Positions 18,450-25,886 of a stretch of 64,000 nucleotides of DNA are shown piece by piece. The stretch lies in NCBI RefSeq assembly GCF_010915705.1, contig NZ_JAAIKE010000001.1, positions 434,001 to 498,000 on the forward strand, in the 5' to 3' direction. Both the position numbers and the translations under genes were made by a program. Every line of letters starts with the position of its first letter. Position 1 is the stretch's first letter. Under the pieces are notes generated by a model, which made no database searches, was not told the DNA's origin, and worked only from the letters and a program-made list of their open reading frames with translations. This DNA comes from Pseudotabrizicola algicola (GTDB lineage: Bacteria; Pseudomonadota; Alphaproteobacteria; Rhodobacterales; Rhodobacteraceae).

Positions 18450-19034
18450 ATGGACCTGTCGCTGTCAACCTTGCTGTCACTGGCGCGGTTCACCATGCAA
18501 AATCCGCGCGAAGGCGCACGTATGGTGATGCGGGCCAATCTGCCTATGGTGGCCCGCTGGGTGGCCTTGGCGCTGATGGCGGTGGCTTCGGCCATTCTGG
18601 CACATCTGGCCTTTGCGCTGATGCCGCTCGAGGTGCGTCAGGCGATGGCAGGGGCGATGGCCAGCCCGTTGACCAGCGCATTGATGCAGGGCGGGCTCAT
18701 GCTGGGCGCGGTCTTTGTCATCCACTGGGTCGGGCGCTGGCGTGGCGGCGCGGGCCGCTTCGAGGATGCCCTGATCCTGATGGTCTGGCTTCAGTTCATC
18801 CTGCTGATCCTGCAAGTGCTGCAAATCGTCACGCAGGTGATCTTCCCGATTGCCTCGGTTCTGGTGGGCTATGCTTCGGTAGGCATTTTCCTGTGGCTTC
18901 TCAGTAACTTCGTGGCAGAACTTCATGGTTTCAGATCGGTGCTGATGACCTTTTTCGGCGTGCTGCTGACCTTGCTCGCCATCGGGTTCATCCTCGCACT
19001 GGTGTTGATCCCCTTCCTTGGCCCGGTGGCATGA
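18450..19034 (+). CDS. YIP1-family-like membrane protein 2
   Basis: A 194-residue integral membrane protein with about five hydrophobic segments; MARFTMQNPREGARMVM-like start region (LLSLARFTMQNPREGAR) and the closing ALVLIPFLGP resemble YIP1 proteins. It starts directly after the previous membrane-protein gene and its stop overlaps the sufS ATG (ATGA, 19031-19034). The two small membrane proteins sit as a pair between sufD and sufS in a fully coupled string, so they probably act together; function unknown. Confidence 0.72.
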   Translation: MDLSLSTLLSLARFTMQNPREGARMVMRANLPMVARWVALALMAVASAILAHLAFALMPLEVRQAMAGAMASPLTSALMQGGLMLGAVFVIHWVGRWRGGAGRFEDALILMVWLQFILLILQVLQIVTQVIFPIASVLVGYASVGIFLWLLSNFVAELHGFRSVLMTFFGVLLTLLAIGFILALVLIPFLGPVA

Positions 19035-20257
19035 TGACGCTTGATATCGCAAAGATCCGCGCCGATTTCCCGATCCTGTCGCGGCAGGTCAACGGCAAAC
19101 CCTTGGTCTATCTCGACAACGGGGCAAGCGCGCAAAAGCCGCAATGTGTGATCGATGCGGTGACAACGGCCTATTCGATGGAATATGCGAATGTGCACAG
19201 GGGCTTGCATTACCTTTCGAACCTTGCGACCGACAAATATGAAGCCGTGCGCGGCATCATCGCGCGGTTTCTGAATGCCGGCTCGGAAGACGAAATCGTC
19301 TTCACCACCGGCACGACCGAGGCAATCAACCTTGTCTCCTACGCATGGGCCGCGCCGCGGTTCGAGCCGGGTGATGAAATCGTGCTCAGCATCATGGAGC
19401 ATCACGCCAACATCGTGCCGTGGCATTTCCTGCGCGAAAGGCAGGGCGTGGTGCTGAAATGGGTTGATTGTGATGCCAATGGCGATCTCGACCCGCAGGC
19501 GGTGATCGACGCCATCGGCCCGCGCACGAAACTGGTGGCGATCACCCATATGTCCAACGTGCTTGGCACTGTGGTGGATGTGGCCAGCATCTGCCATGCC
19601 GCGCGGGCGCGCGGGGTGGCCACGCTGGTCGACGGGTCGCAATCGGCCGTGCATATGCCGGTCGATGTGCAGGCGATCGGCTGTGATTTCTTTGCGATCA
19701 CCGGCCATAAGCTATACGGACCAAGCGGTTCCGGCGCGATCTTCATCCGCCGTGACAGGATGGCGGAAATGCGGCCCTTCCTCGGGGGCGGCGATATGAT
19801 CCGCGAAGTGACACGGGACAGCGTCAGCTATAACGACGCGCCGATGACCTTCGAGGCGGGCACGCCCGGCATCGTGCAGCAGACCGGCCTTGGCGTAGCG
19901 CTGACCTATCTGATGGACATCGGAATGGACAAGATTGCCGCGCAAGAACGCCGCCTGCGCGATTATGCGCAGCAGCGGCTTTCCGGCCTCAACTGGCTGA
20001 ACATTCAGGGAAATTCGGCCAGCAAGGGCGCGATCTTCAGCTTCACGCTGAACGGCGCGGCCCATGCGCATGACATATCGACCATTCTCGACAAGCGCGG
20101 CATCGCCGTGCGCGCCGGCACACATTGCGCAATGCCCTTGATGGCGCATATGGGCGTGGGCGCAACCTGCCGCGCGTCTTTCGCCATGTATAACACCGAA
20201 GCCGAAGTGGATGCGCTGGTCAGCGCGCTGGAGTTCTGCCACGAGATTTTTGGCTAG
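19031..20257 (+). CDS. sufS: Cysteine desulfurase SufS
   Basis: A 408-residue PLP enzyme of the SufS (group II) type: VYLDNGASAQKP near the N-terminus, HRGLHYLS, the PLP lysine in ITGHKLYGPSG, and the active cysteine in the short loop RAGTHCAMPLM. It mobilises sulfur for the SufBCD scaffold and normally needs SufE or SufU, neither of which is visible here. Two ATGs (19031, 19034) are adjacent; the first overlaps the upstream stop. It is the last gene of the operon; sufA and sufT-like genes seen after sufS in some relatives are absent, a tRNA following instead. Confidence 0.95.
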   Translation: MMTLDIAKIRADFPILSRQVNGKPLVYLDNGASAQKPQCVIDAVTTAYSMEYANVHRGLHYLSNLATDKYEAVRGIIARFLNAGSEDEIVFTTGTTEAINLVSYAWAAPRFEPGDEIVLSIMEHHANIVPWHFLRERQGVVLKWVDCDANGDLDPQAVIDAIGPRTKLVAITHMSNVLGTVVDVASICHAARARGVATLVDGSQSAVHMPVDVQAIGCDFFAITGHKLYGPSGSGAIFIRRDRMAEMRPFLGGGDMIREVTRDSVSYNDAPMTFEAGTPGIVQQTGLGVALTYLMDIGMDKIAAQERRLRDYAQQRLSGLNWLNIQGNSASKGAIFSFTLNGAAHAHDISTILDKRGIAVRAGTHCAMPLMAHMGVGATCRASFAMYNTEAEVDALVSALEFCHEIFG

Positions 20258-20283
20258 GCACCGGTTTGGCAATTCCTTTCCCG

Positions 20284-20312
20284 TTGCAGGGCCGAGCCAT
20301 CACCGTTATAGA
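20284..20312 (+). promoter_or_regulatory. Promoter of tRNA-Arg
   Basis: TTGCAG (20284-20289) and TATAGA (20307-20312) with a 17-bp spacer end 9 bp upstream of the mature tRNA, a normal distance for a tRNA promoter. Confidence 0.65.
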
Positions 20313-20321
20313 ACCTCACAG

Positions 20322-20398
20322 GCACCCATAGCTCAGCTGGATAGAGCGTTGCCCTCCGAAGGCAAAGGTCGCACGTTCGAATCGTGCTGGGTGCGCCA
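20322..20398 (+). tRNA. tRNA-Arg (anticodon CCG)
   Basis: A full cloverleaf of 77 nt: acceptor GCACCCA (20322-20328) pairs with TGGGTGC (20388-20394), D-arm AGCTCAGCTGGATAGAGC, anticodon stem TTGCC/GGCAA around loop CTCCGAA giving anticodon CCG, T-arm with GTTCGAATC, discriminator G and an encoded CCA. It reads CGG arginine codons, common at this GC content. It has its own promoter. Confidence 0.97.
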
Positions 20399-20509
20399 AT
20401 CCCATGTTATGAGCTTCGACGCGGCAGGGCGCCGGTTGCTTGTTGCCATCCCGAGTGGCGTTTAGCCGCCAACCGTCTCGCCTTAGCGGTCATTTGCGGA
20501 TTAAGTTGA

Positions 20510-20515
20510 TATAAT
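20510..20515 (+). promoter_or_regulatory. -10 box of the cysteine-rich gene cluster
   Basis: A perfect TATAAT stands out at 20510-20515 in an otherwise GC-rich window. The best -35 at 17 bp is weak (CGGTCA, 20487-20492), so an activator or alternative sigma factor may be needed. Transcription would start near 20522, ahead of the three small genes. Confidence 0.5.
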
Positions 20516-20568
20516 GCCGCTTTGGGGTATCCTGCCTTTACAGGGTGTTTTGGGTATTGGCGATCACG

Positions 20569-20871
20569 ATGCAACGATCGGTGATGACGCGTCTTGCCTT
20601 GGGTTTTGTCGTGCTTTGCATGGCCGTGCCAGCCGCTTGGGCGGAGAAAAAGCTAAGCCCGCCAAAGAGCTATGTCTGCAGCGCCGAGCATGATATGTGT
20701 TTCTGCAAGTCGCAGCAGACCTGCAAGGACATGCTTGGCATGTGCAAGGACAGGACGATGGATTGCGCCGGAGATACCTGTTCCTGCACCCGCGCGCGTG
20801 TGTCGTTTGATCCAGTGGTCAAGCCGCCTGTCGCCAGGGGAGGTGCGGTCGATGGCAGCATTGGCAATTAG
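20569..20871 (+). CDS. Small secreted eight-cysteine protein 1
   Basis: About 100 residues; starts at GTG 20545, ATG 20569 or ATG 20584 are all possible. A signal peptide (TRLALGFVVLCMAVPAAWA) is followed by a mature part with eight cysteines: VCSAEHDMCFCKSQQTC, then GMCKDRTMDC and DTCSCT, i.e. C-x6-C-x-C-x5-C-x6-C-x6-C-x4-C-x-C, and a low-complexity tail. I do not recognise the family. Two further genes with the same cysteine frame follow directly. Cysteine spacing suggests a periplasmic or secreted disulfide-stabilised or metal-binding domain. The gene overlaps the next by 20 bp. Confidence 0.75.
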   Translation: MQRSVMTRLALGFVVLCMAVPAAWAEKKLSPPKSYVCSAEHDMCFCKSQQTCKDMLGMCKDRTMDCAGDTCSCTRARVSFDPVVKPPVARGGAVDGSIGN

Positions 20872-21181
20872 CGAGGGGCTACGGTGGTGCAGGGCGCTGC
20901 TGGCTGTGTGTTTCGGGCTGGCGTTGTTGTCCGCAACGGCCTTTGCCGAAAGCCAGGCCCCGCCGACGATTGGCAGCACCTGCACCAAGGTCAATTCTGT
21001 GGTGACCTGCACGTGCATCGGCCCGACGGCGTGCCGCATCATGCAAGATCAGCAATGCAAGGGCGGCACGTCGAAATGCTCCGGCAATACATGCAGTTGC
21101 GAGATGAAGCGGTCGGCGGCCTTGCCGGGGGCAGCAGGCCCGAAGGCAGGTGCCGCGCGTGCCGCAATCGGCGGGAATTAG
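20852..21181 (+). CDS. Small secreted eight-cysteine protein 2
   Basis: 109 residues from ATG 20852, preceded by GGGGAGG at about 20837. The signal peptide runs through WCRALLAVCFGLALLSATAFA; the mature part repeats the cysteine frame: C-x8-C-x-C-x5-C-x7-C-x6-C-x4-C-x-C (STCTKVN..., VTCTCIGPTAC, QQCKGGTSKCSGNTCSCEM). The closing GNTCSC is nearly the same as GDTCSC in protein 1. A tail rich in Ala and Gly follows. Tandem position and shared pattern mark it as a paralogue of its neighbours. Function unknown. Confidence 0.78.
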   Translation: MAALAISEGLRWCRALLAVCFGLALLSATAFAESQAPPTIGSTCTKVNSVVTCTCIGPTACRIMQDQQCKGGTSKCSGNTCSCEMKRSAALPGAAGPKAGAARAAIGGN

Positions 21182-21192
21182 GGGGCTGCAGA

Positions 21193-21504
21193 ATGCGGGG
21201 GTTCAACAGATTCCTTGCCGTTCATGTGATGCTGATAGCCTGCCTGTTCGGCAGATTGGCCTTGGCCGAAGCGAATGCGCCGCTGGATGACCAGACCTAT
21301 CGCTGTTCGGGCAATCCGGGGGCGGAAAGCTGTGTCTGCGCCGCGCCTGCAGCCTGCAAGGCCATGCTGGACCGCTGCAAGAATGCCAGCATGAACTGCA
21401 TCGGCCCGGTCTGCACCTGTGACATGGCCAGAAAGCGGCCCGGTCTGACAGTTGGCGGCAAGCCGAAGCCGGGGGGCGCGATGCAACGGCCAGTGACAGA
21501 GTAA
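21193..21504 (+). CDS. Small secreted eight-cysteine protein 3
   Basis: 103 residues from ATG 21193, 11 bp after the preceding stop. The signal peptide is FNRFLAVHVMLIACLFGRLALA; the mature part again has C-x8-C-x-C-x5-C-x6-C-x6-C-x4-C-x-C (YRCSGNPGAESCVCAAPAAC, DRCKNASMNC, PVCTCDM) and a Pro/Gly/Lys-rich tail. It closes the triplet; no intrinsic terminator is obvious before the SulP gene 166 bp downstream. Outside the cysteines and a few flanking positions the three mature proteins differ considerably, suggesting old duplication with diversification. Confidence 0.78.
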   Translation: MRGFNRFLAVHVMLIACLFGRLALAEANAPLDDQTYRCSGNPGAESCVCAAPAACKAMLDRCKNASMNCIGPVCTCDMARKRPGLTVGGKPKPGGAMQRPVTE

Positions 21505-21604
21505 GCGGCCATGCCTGCGGACCATCGGCCTGATGTCTTGATTCCGATAATCCATATTATGTAATATATGGACGGGCAATCGGCTCAAAAATCGACGCGG
21601 GCCT

Positions 21605-21630
21605 AAACATATTCAAATCTTGATATGTTT
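21605..21630. promoter_or_regulatory. A/T-rich inverted repeat upstream of the SulP gene (candidate operator)
   Basis: AAACATATTCAA (21605-21616), ATC, TTGATATGTTT (21620-21630) form an extended palindrome with one bulged T, 40 bp ahead of the SulP ATG. A second palindrome, CCATAT-N8-ATATGG, lies at 21552-21571. Both stand in a 166-bp A/T-rich gap. A-rich symmetric sites of this size are typical of ArsR-type repressors, but no such gene is nearby. Confidence 0.5.
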
Positions 21631-21670
21631 TATCGGGGCCGCTATATCACCTCCAAAGCAGAGGTGTCTC

Positions 21671-23434
21671 ATGGCCCGATATCTTCCCATCCTCGACTGG
21701 TTGCCACACTATGACCGCCCCACGTTCGGCGCGGATGTTCTGGCGGCGCTGATTGTCACGATCATGCTGATCCCGCAATCCTTGGCCTATGCGCTGCTGG
21801 CGGGACTTCCGGCCGAGGTCGGGCTTTACGCCTCGATCGCGCCGTTGCTGATCTATGCGGTCTTTGGCACCTCGCGCACGCTGGCAGTGGGTCCGGTTGC
21901 GGTGGTCAGCCTGATGACGGCGGCTGCGGTCGGACAGCTTGCGGCAACCGGCACGCCGGAATATCTGGGCGCGGCGATTGCGATGGCGGTGCTTTCGGGG
22001 CTGATGTTGCTGGCGATGGGCCTGCTGCGGCTTGGCTTCATCGCCAATTTTCTCAGCCATCCGGTCATTTCGGGCTTCATCAGCGCCTCGGCGGTGCTGA
22101 TCGCCGTGGGTCAGCTTCCCGGCCTTCTGGGCATTTCCGCGTCCGGTCACACGCTGGCCGAAATCGCCCTCGGAATCGCGGCGGGCCTTGGCGGGGTGAA
22201 CCCGTTCACGCTGATGATCGGCGGCTTTGCACTTGGGTTTCTGTGGTGGGCACGCACGCGGCTCAAGGGCAGCCTGCTGCGTCTGGGCGTCAAACCGGCG
22301 CTCGCCGGGGTGATCGTGCGCGCGGCTCCGGTGCTGACGGTGGCGCTGACGACAGCGGCGGCTTGGGCGCTGGAGCTTTCGGCACGCGGCGTGGCCCTGG
22401 TGGGCGAAATCCCGTCGGGTCTGCCCATGCCCGCGCTGCCACCGCTGGACACCGCGCTCTGGCAAGCCATCCTTCTGCCTGCCGCGCTGATCTCCTTGGT
22501 GGGCTATGTGGAAACCGTCTCGGTCGCGCAAACCCTTGCCGCCAAGCGCCGCCAGCGGATCGACCCGGACCAGGAGCTGGTGGCGCTGGGGGCTGCCAAT
22601 ATCGGGGCTGGCCTGTCGGGCGGTTTTCCGGTGACGGGCGGCTTTGCGCGTTCGGTGGTGAACTTCGACGCGGGGGCGCAGACGCCCGCCGCCGGGGCCT
22701 TCACCGCCATCGGCATGGCGCTGGCGACCCTCTTTCTGACCCCCCTGCTCTACCACCTGCCCAAGGCGACGCTGGCCGCCACCATCATCGTGGCCGTGCT
22801 GGGTCTGGTAGATCTGGCCTCGATCAAGCGGGTCTGGTCGGCCAACCGCGCCGATTTTGCGGCGATGGCGGTGACCATCGCGCTGACCTTGGGCCTCGGG
22901 GTGGAGGCGGGTATCGCCGCGGGTGTCGCCCTGTCGGTTCTGCTGCATCTTTACCGCACGTCAAAGCCGCATGTGGCCGTCATCGGTCAGGTGCAGGGCA
23001 CCGAGCATTACCGCAACGTGCTGCGCCATGCCGTCACCACCGCGCCCGATGTGCTTGCCTTGCGCATTGACGAGGCGCTCTATTTCCCCAACGCCCGCTT
23101 TCTCGAGGACACGCTCCTGTCGGCCATCGCCGAAAACCAGCGCATCCGCCATGTGGTGCTCAACTGCGTTGCGGTGAATGACATCGACAGCAGCGCGGTC
23201 GAAAGCCTCGAGGCGAGCAATGCGCGGCTGCGCGACGCCGGGGTAAAGCTGCATCTGGCCGAGGTGAAAGGTCCGGTGATGGACCGCCTTCTGCGCACGC
23301 ATTTCCTGCAGGACCTGACAGGCGCCGTGCATCTGACGATGTATGACGCGATGCAGGTGCTGGCGCCCGAACTGTCGCGCGCCACCCGCGATCTGCCGCG
23401 CTGCGAAACCGCGCGCGGCCAGACCGCGACCTAG
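21671..23434 (+). CDS. SulP family anion transporter with STAS domain
   Basis: A 587-residue membrane transporter. ATG 21671 follows AGAGG. The SulP signature is near the N-terminus (IVTIMLIPQSLAYALLAGLPAEVGLYASI), followed by about a dozen hydrophobic segments including GGFPVTGGFARSVVNFDAGAQTP. A C-terminal cytoplasmic STAS domain begins near residue 430, ending with LNCVAVNDIDSSAVESLE. Members carry sulfate, bicarbonate or dicarboxylates; the substrate cannot be decided here. It stands alone, convergent with the FAD oxidoreductase gene 8 bp away. Confidence 0.93.
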   Translation: MARYLPILDWLPHYDRPTFGADVLAALIVTIMLIPQSLAYALLAGLPAEVGLYASIAPLLIYAVFGTSRTLAVGPVAVVSLMTAAAVGQLAATGTPEYLGAAIAMAVLSGLMLLAMGLLRLGFIANFLSHPVISGFISASAVLIAVGQLPGLLGISASGHTLAEIALGIAAGLGGVNPFTLMIGGFALGFLWWARTRLKGSLLRLGVKPALAGVIVRAAPVLTVALTTAAAWALELSARGVALVGEIPSGLPMPALPPLDTALWQAILLPAALISLVGYVETVSVAQTLAAKRRQRIDPDQELVALGAANIGAGLSGGFPVTGGFARSVVNFDAGAQTPAAGAFTAIGMALATLFLTPLLYHLPKATLAATIIVAVLGLVDLASIKRVWSANRADFAAMAVTIALTLGLGVEAGIAAGVALSVLLHLYRTSKPHVAVIGQVQGTEHYRNVLRHAVTTAPDVLALRIDEALYFPNARFLEDTLLSAIAENQRIRHVVLNCVAVNDIDSSAVESLEASNARLRDAGVKLHLAEVKGPVMDRLLRTHFLQDLTGAVHLTMYDAMQVLAPELSRATRDLPRCETARGQTAT

Positions 23435-23442
23435 ACCGCAGC

Positions 23443-24600
23443 CTAGACTACGGCCAATTCGCGGAACGCGCGGCCTTCGACCATCCGGCTGGCTGACAGA
23501 TCGGACAGATCGATCGTCTGCCAGCCGCCCGTAAGGATATGTTCGGCAATGCCGCGCCCCACGGCAGGCGATTGCTGCAACCCGTGGCCGGAAAACCCGT
23601 TGCACAGATGCAGGTTCTGCACCTCCGGATGCGGCCCCAGCACCGCGTTCTGGTCCAGCGTGTTGTAATCGTAATGCCCGACCCAGTGGCGCACCACCTT
23701 CACCGCATCAAAACCCGGCGCGCGGGCGTAAAGCTGCTCCCAGATCACCTCTTCGAACAGGTGCAGGTCGGGCTCGAAATCATCGGGCGCGCAGGGCCCG
23801 TCATCCTGCGGCACCGTCGCGGTGATCCAGTGGTTTTGCTCGGGGCGCAGGTAGAACCCGGCATCCACCAGCAAGGGCGCATCGGGGTGGCGCGCATTGG
23901 GCGCGTCGATCACAAAGACGGTGCGCTTGCGCGGCTCGATCGCCAAGGGCAGCCCTGCCATCCGGCAAACCTCGGCCGCACGCGTTCCGGCGGCGTTCAC
24001 CGCATGGCGGCAGGCCACCTCGCCCGCGCGCTCCAGCACCACGCCGGCAACACGCCCCCCCGCCATCCGCAGGCCCGTCACACGGTCGGTGACAAAGCGC
24101 GCGCCCTGCGTCTTGGCCATGCTGCGGAACCCCGAAAGCAGGCCCATGTTGTCAAACCAGCCCTCTGCCTGCGGGCCAAAGCTGCCCGCCGTCAGATCGC
24201 CCACCTCCAGCCACGGATAGCGCGCCTTGATCTGGTCAGGCGACCAGACCTCGGTGGCAGCCCCATGATCGCGCTGCGTCTGCGCCACGTCGCGCAGCGT
24301 CTGCGCCCCGGCCTCGGTCTGCGACAGGAACAGATAGCCCTGTTCCTTCAGCCCCAGATCCAGCCCCATCCGCGCCTTGAAATCCCGGATGAACCCGATG
24401 CCAAAGCGCGAGATTTCCACATTCACCGCCGTGGTGAACTGCTGCCGGATCGAGGCCACCGACAGCGCGGTCGCGGCGCGGGCGAATGTCGGGTCCGGCT
24501 CGACCACCAGCACATCCAGCCCCGGTTGCATGAGCGTCAGCCAATACGCCACCGAAGACCCCATGACCGCGCCGCCGACGACAACCACATCCGCTTGCAT
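23443..24600 (-). CDS. FAD-dependent amino-acid-type oxidoreductase (DAO/sarcosine oxidase family)
   Basis: A 385-residue cytoplasmic flavoenzyme. The N-terminal Rossmann motif is VVVVGGAVMGSSVAYWLT, followed by an acidic VVEPDP, and the C-terminal FAD-contact region is HLCNGFSGHGLQQSPAVGRGIAEHI, typical of the DadA/SoxB/glycine-oxidase group. It should oxidise an N-methylated or D-amino acid; the substrate is not evident. It is divergent from a LuxR-type regulator (99-bp gap), which may control it. Confidence 0.85.
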   Translation of the reverse strand: MQADVVVVGGAVMGSSVAYWLTLMQPGLDVLVVEPDPTFARAATALSVASIRQQFTTAVNVEISRFGIGFIRDFKARMGLDLGLKEQGYLFLSQTEAGAQTLRDVAQTQRDHGAATEVWSPDQIKARYPWLEVGDLTAGSFGPQAEGWFDNMGLLSGFRSMAKTQGARFVTDRVTGLRMAGGRVAGVVLERAGEVACRHAVNAAGTRAAEVCRMAGLPLAIEPRKRTVFVIDAPNARHPDAPLLVDAGFYLRPEQNHWITATVPQDDGPCAPDDFEPDLHLFEEVIWEQLYARAPGFDAVKVVRHWVGHYDYNTLDQNAVLGPHPEVQNLHLCNGFSGHGLQQSPAVGRGIAEHILTGGWQTIDLSDLSASRMVEGRAFRELAVV

Positions 24601-24699
24601 TATTTGCCCTTTTCGGAATCACGCTCGTTTGACCGAAGCTCTGGCGGTGGTTAGAACAACTGTTACAGGTAAGAACAAGACGCGTTTAAGAGTGCAGGA

Positions 24700-25494
24700 A
24701 TGACGAATGGTGTGCCGGCGGTTTTGCCACTGATCTCGCGGATGGCCGAAGCCTCCTCGATCGACGAGGTCTGGTGTTTGGCGACAGGATTTTTCGGCGG
24801 GCTTGGTTTCGGCCTTGCCAATTATGGCTTCACCCGCTTTCTGCACATGCGCAACGTGGGCGATCCGGATGACGCGATCTTCCTGACAACAGGCAGCGCC
24901 GGATATGCGCGATTCTATTTCCAGAACGGATTTTACGCCCGCACCCCCGTCTATCGCTGGGCGGTGTCCAACGTCGGGGCCTGCACATGGAAATGGGTGC
25001 GTGACGCCTTCGAGGCCGGACAGCTGACGCCCGATGAAATGGATGCAGTGCGGCAGAACGCCGCCATCGGCATCGTCGCGGGCGTCTCGATCAGCTTTCC
25101 CGAAAGCAACACCCGCTCCAAGGGCGCGCTCGGGCTGGTCGCCGATCCGGGCATCGGGACCGATCAGGTCGAGGCGATCTGGGAGCGTCACCGCGACGAG
25201 ATCCAGGCCGTCGCCCATCTGATGCATCTCAAGATCATCACCCTGCCCCAGCCCAAGGCCAAGCGCAGCCTGACCGACCGCCAGAGACAGGCGCTCGAAT
25301 GGGTGGCCGATGGCAAGACCACGCAGGATGTCGCGCTGCTGATGCAGGTTTCGGCGGCAATGGTGGAAAAGCACCTGCGCCTCGCGCGTGAGGCTTTGCA
25401 GGTTGAAACGACCACGCAAGCCGTTGCCAAGGCTTCACTTCTGAACATGATCTTCCAGCGCCACGACAGCGGCCCGAGGGTAGGGAAATCCTGA
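24700..25494 (+). CDS. LuxR-type regulator with autoinducer-binding-like domain (LuxR solo)
   Basis: A 264-residue regulator. Residues 1-170 resemble the autoinducer-binding domain; residues 193-250 are a LuxR helix-turn-helix (LTDRQRQALEWVADGKTTQDVALLMQVSAAMVEKHL). No luxI-type synthase is nearby. In the ligand pocket the usual tryptophan and the Asp-Pro pair appear replaced: the matching segment reads GYARFYFQNGFYARTPVYRW, with Thr-Pro instead of Asp-Pro. Acyl-homoserine-lactone binding is therefore doubtful. Candidate targets are the divergent FAD oxidoreductase and the structured region downstream. Confidence 0.83.
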   Translation: MTNGVPAVLPLISRMAEASSIDEVWCLATGFFGGLGFGLANYGFTRFLHMRNVGDPDDAIFLTTGSAGYARFYFQNGFYARTPVYRWAVSNVGACTWKWVRDAFEAGQLTPDEMDAVRQNAAIGIVAGVSISFPESNTRSKGALGLVADPGIGTDQVEAIWERHRDEIQAVAHLMHLKIITLPQPKAKRSLTDRQRQALEWVADGKTTQDVALLMQVSAAMVEKHLRLAREALQVETTTQAVAKASLLNMIFQRHDSGPRVGKS

Positions 25495-25774
25495 CTTACG
25501 CTACGTCATCTCTTGGTGCAGAGTCACGGCGTTCCATGAGTGGTCGCCTTCGGGCAATGGAACGCCAAATGGCAGACGGTGCATTTTCACTGCCCTGACA
25601 TCTGAGCTTGTGGTCGTCGGCGGGTCTTCCCTACCCGTCGGCTTTGTAATCTGCGTCGTGCGTCAATTACGGGCGCGTGTCACAGCCGGTGCCGCTTGCG
25701 TCTTTGGTCCTCATCCCCAGTAGGTGCAGCGCAAGCATGTGGCGGTGCGTCCAGACCAGGGCGCACCGCCTTTT
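25495..25774 (+). ncRNA. Hairpin-rich non-coding stretch ending in a terminator (candidate structured RNA or long 3' UTR)
   Basis: No plausible gene occurs in 25495-25886. On the + strand there are four hairpins: GGCGTTCCAT/ATGGAACGCC (25528-25566) enclosing a GCC-TTCG-GGC mini-stem; GGCAG/CTGCC (25571-25594) with an inner GTG/CAC; a 10-pair stem with two wobbles at 25616-25642 followed by TTT; and the final terminator. This is more structure than expected for spacer DNA. It does not match tmRNA, SRP RNA or RNase P RNA by eye. It may be an independent small RNA of up to about 270 nt or the 3' UTR of the LuxR gene. Confidence 0.4.
25741..25774 (+). terminator. Rho-independent terminator
   Basis: GGCGGTGCG (25741-25749) pairs with CGCACCGCC (25762-25770), followed by TTTT. 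It ends a rightward transcript, either from the LuxR gene or from a start within 25.5-25.7 kb. Confidence 0.75.
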
Positions 25775-25831
25775 CCTTGCCCGTTGGGCAGCTGCGGCCC
25801 CGCCCTGCCCCTCTGACGCCGCCCGGAATGC

Positions 25832-25854
25832 AAAGGGCGGCCCGAAGGCCGCCC
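25832..25854 (-). terminator. Terminator of rpsB-tsf
   Basis: GGGCGGCC (25835-25842) and GGCCGCCC (25847-25854) with a 4-nt loop; reading leftward it is followed by TTTG. It lies about 33 bp after the tsf stop codon. Confidence 0.75.
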
Positions 25855-25886
25855 TGTCACAAAGTCCCTTGCACAGGTGCCGAAAA

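Noticed and set aside
20322-21504. A genomic island integrated at tRNA-Arg(CCG), carrying the cysteine-rich genes.
   Set aside because: No integrase, no direct repeat of the tRNA 3' end and no clear composition shift were seen downstream; the adjacent genes look native.
21552-21571. CCATAT-N8-ATATGG as the terminator of the cysteine-rich gene cluster.
   Set aside because: The stem is A/T-rich and weak and is not followed by a T-run; a regulatory site is more plausible.
25495-25774. tmRNA, SRP RNA or RNase P RNA in the hairpin-rich region.
   Set aside because: No tag-peptide frame, no T-arm sequence, no SRP tetraloop motif and no RNase P core motifs were found.
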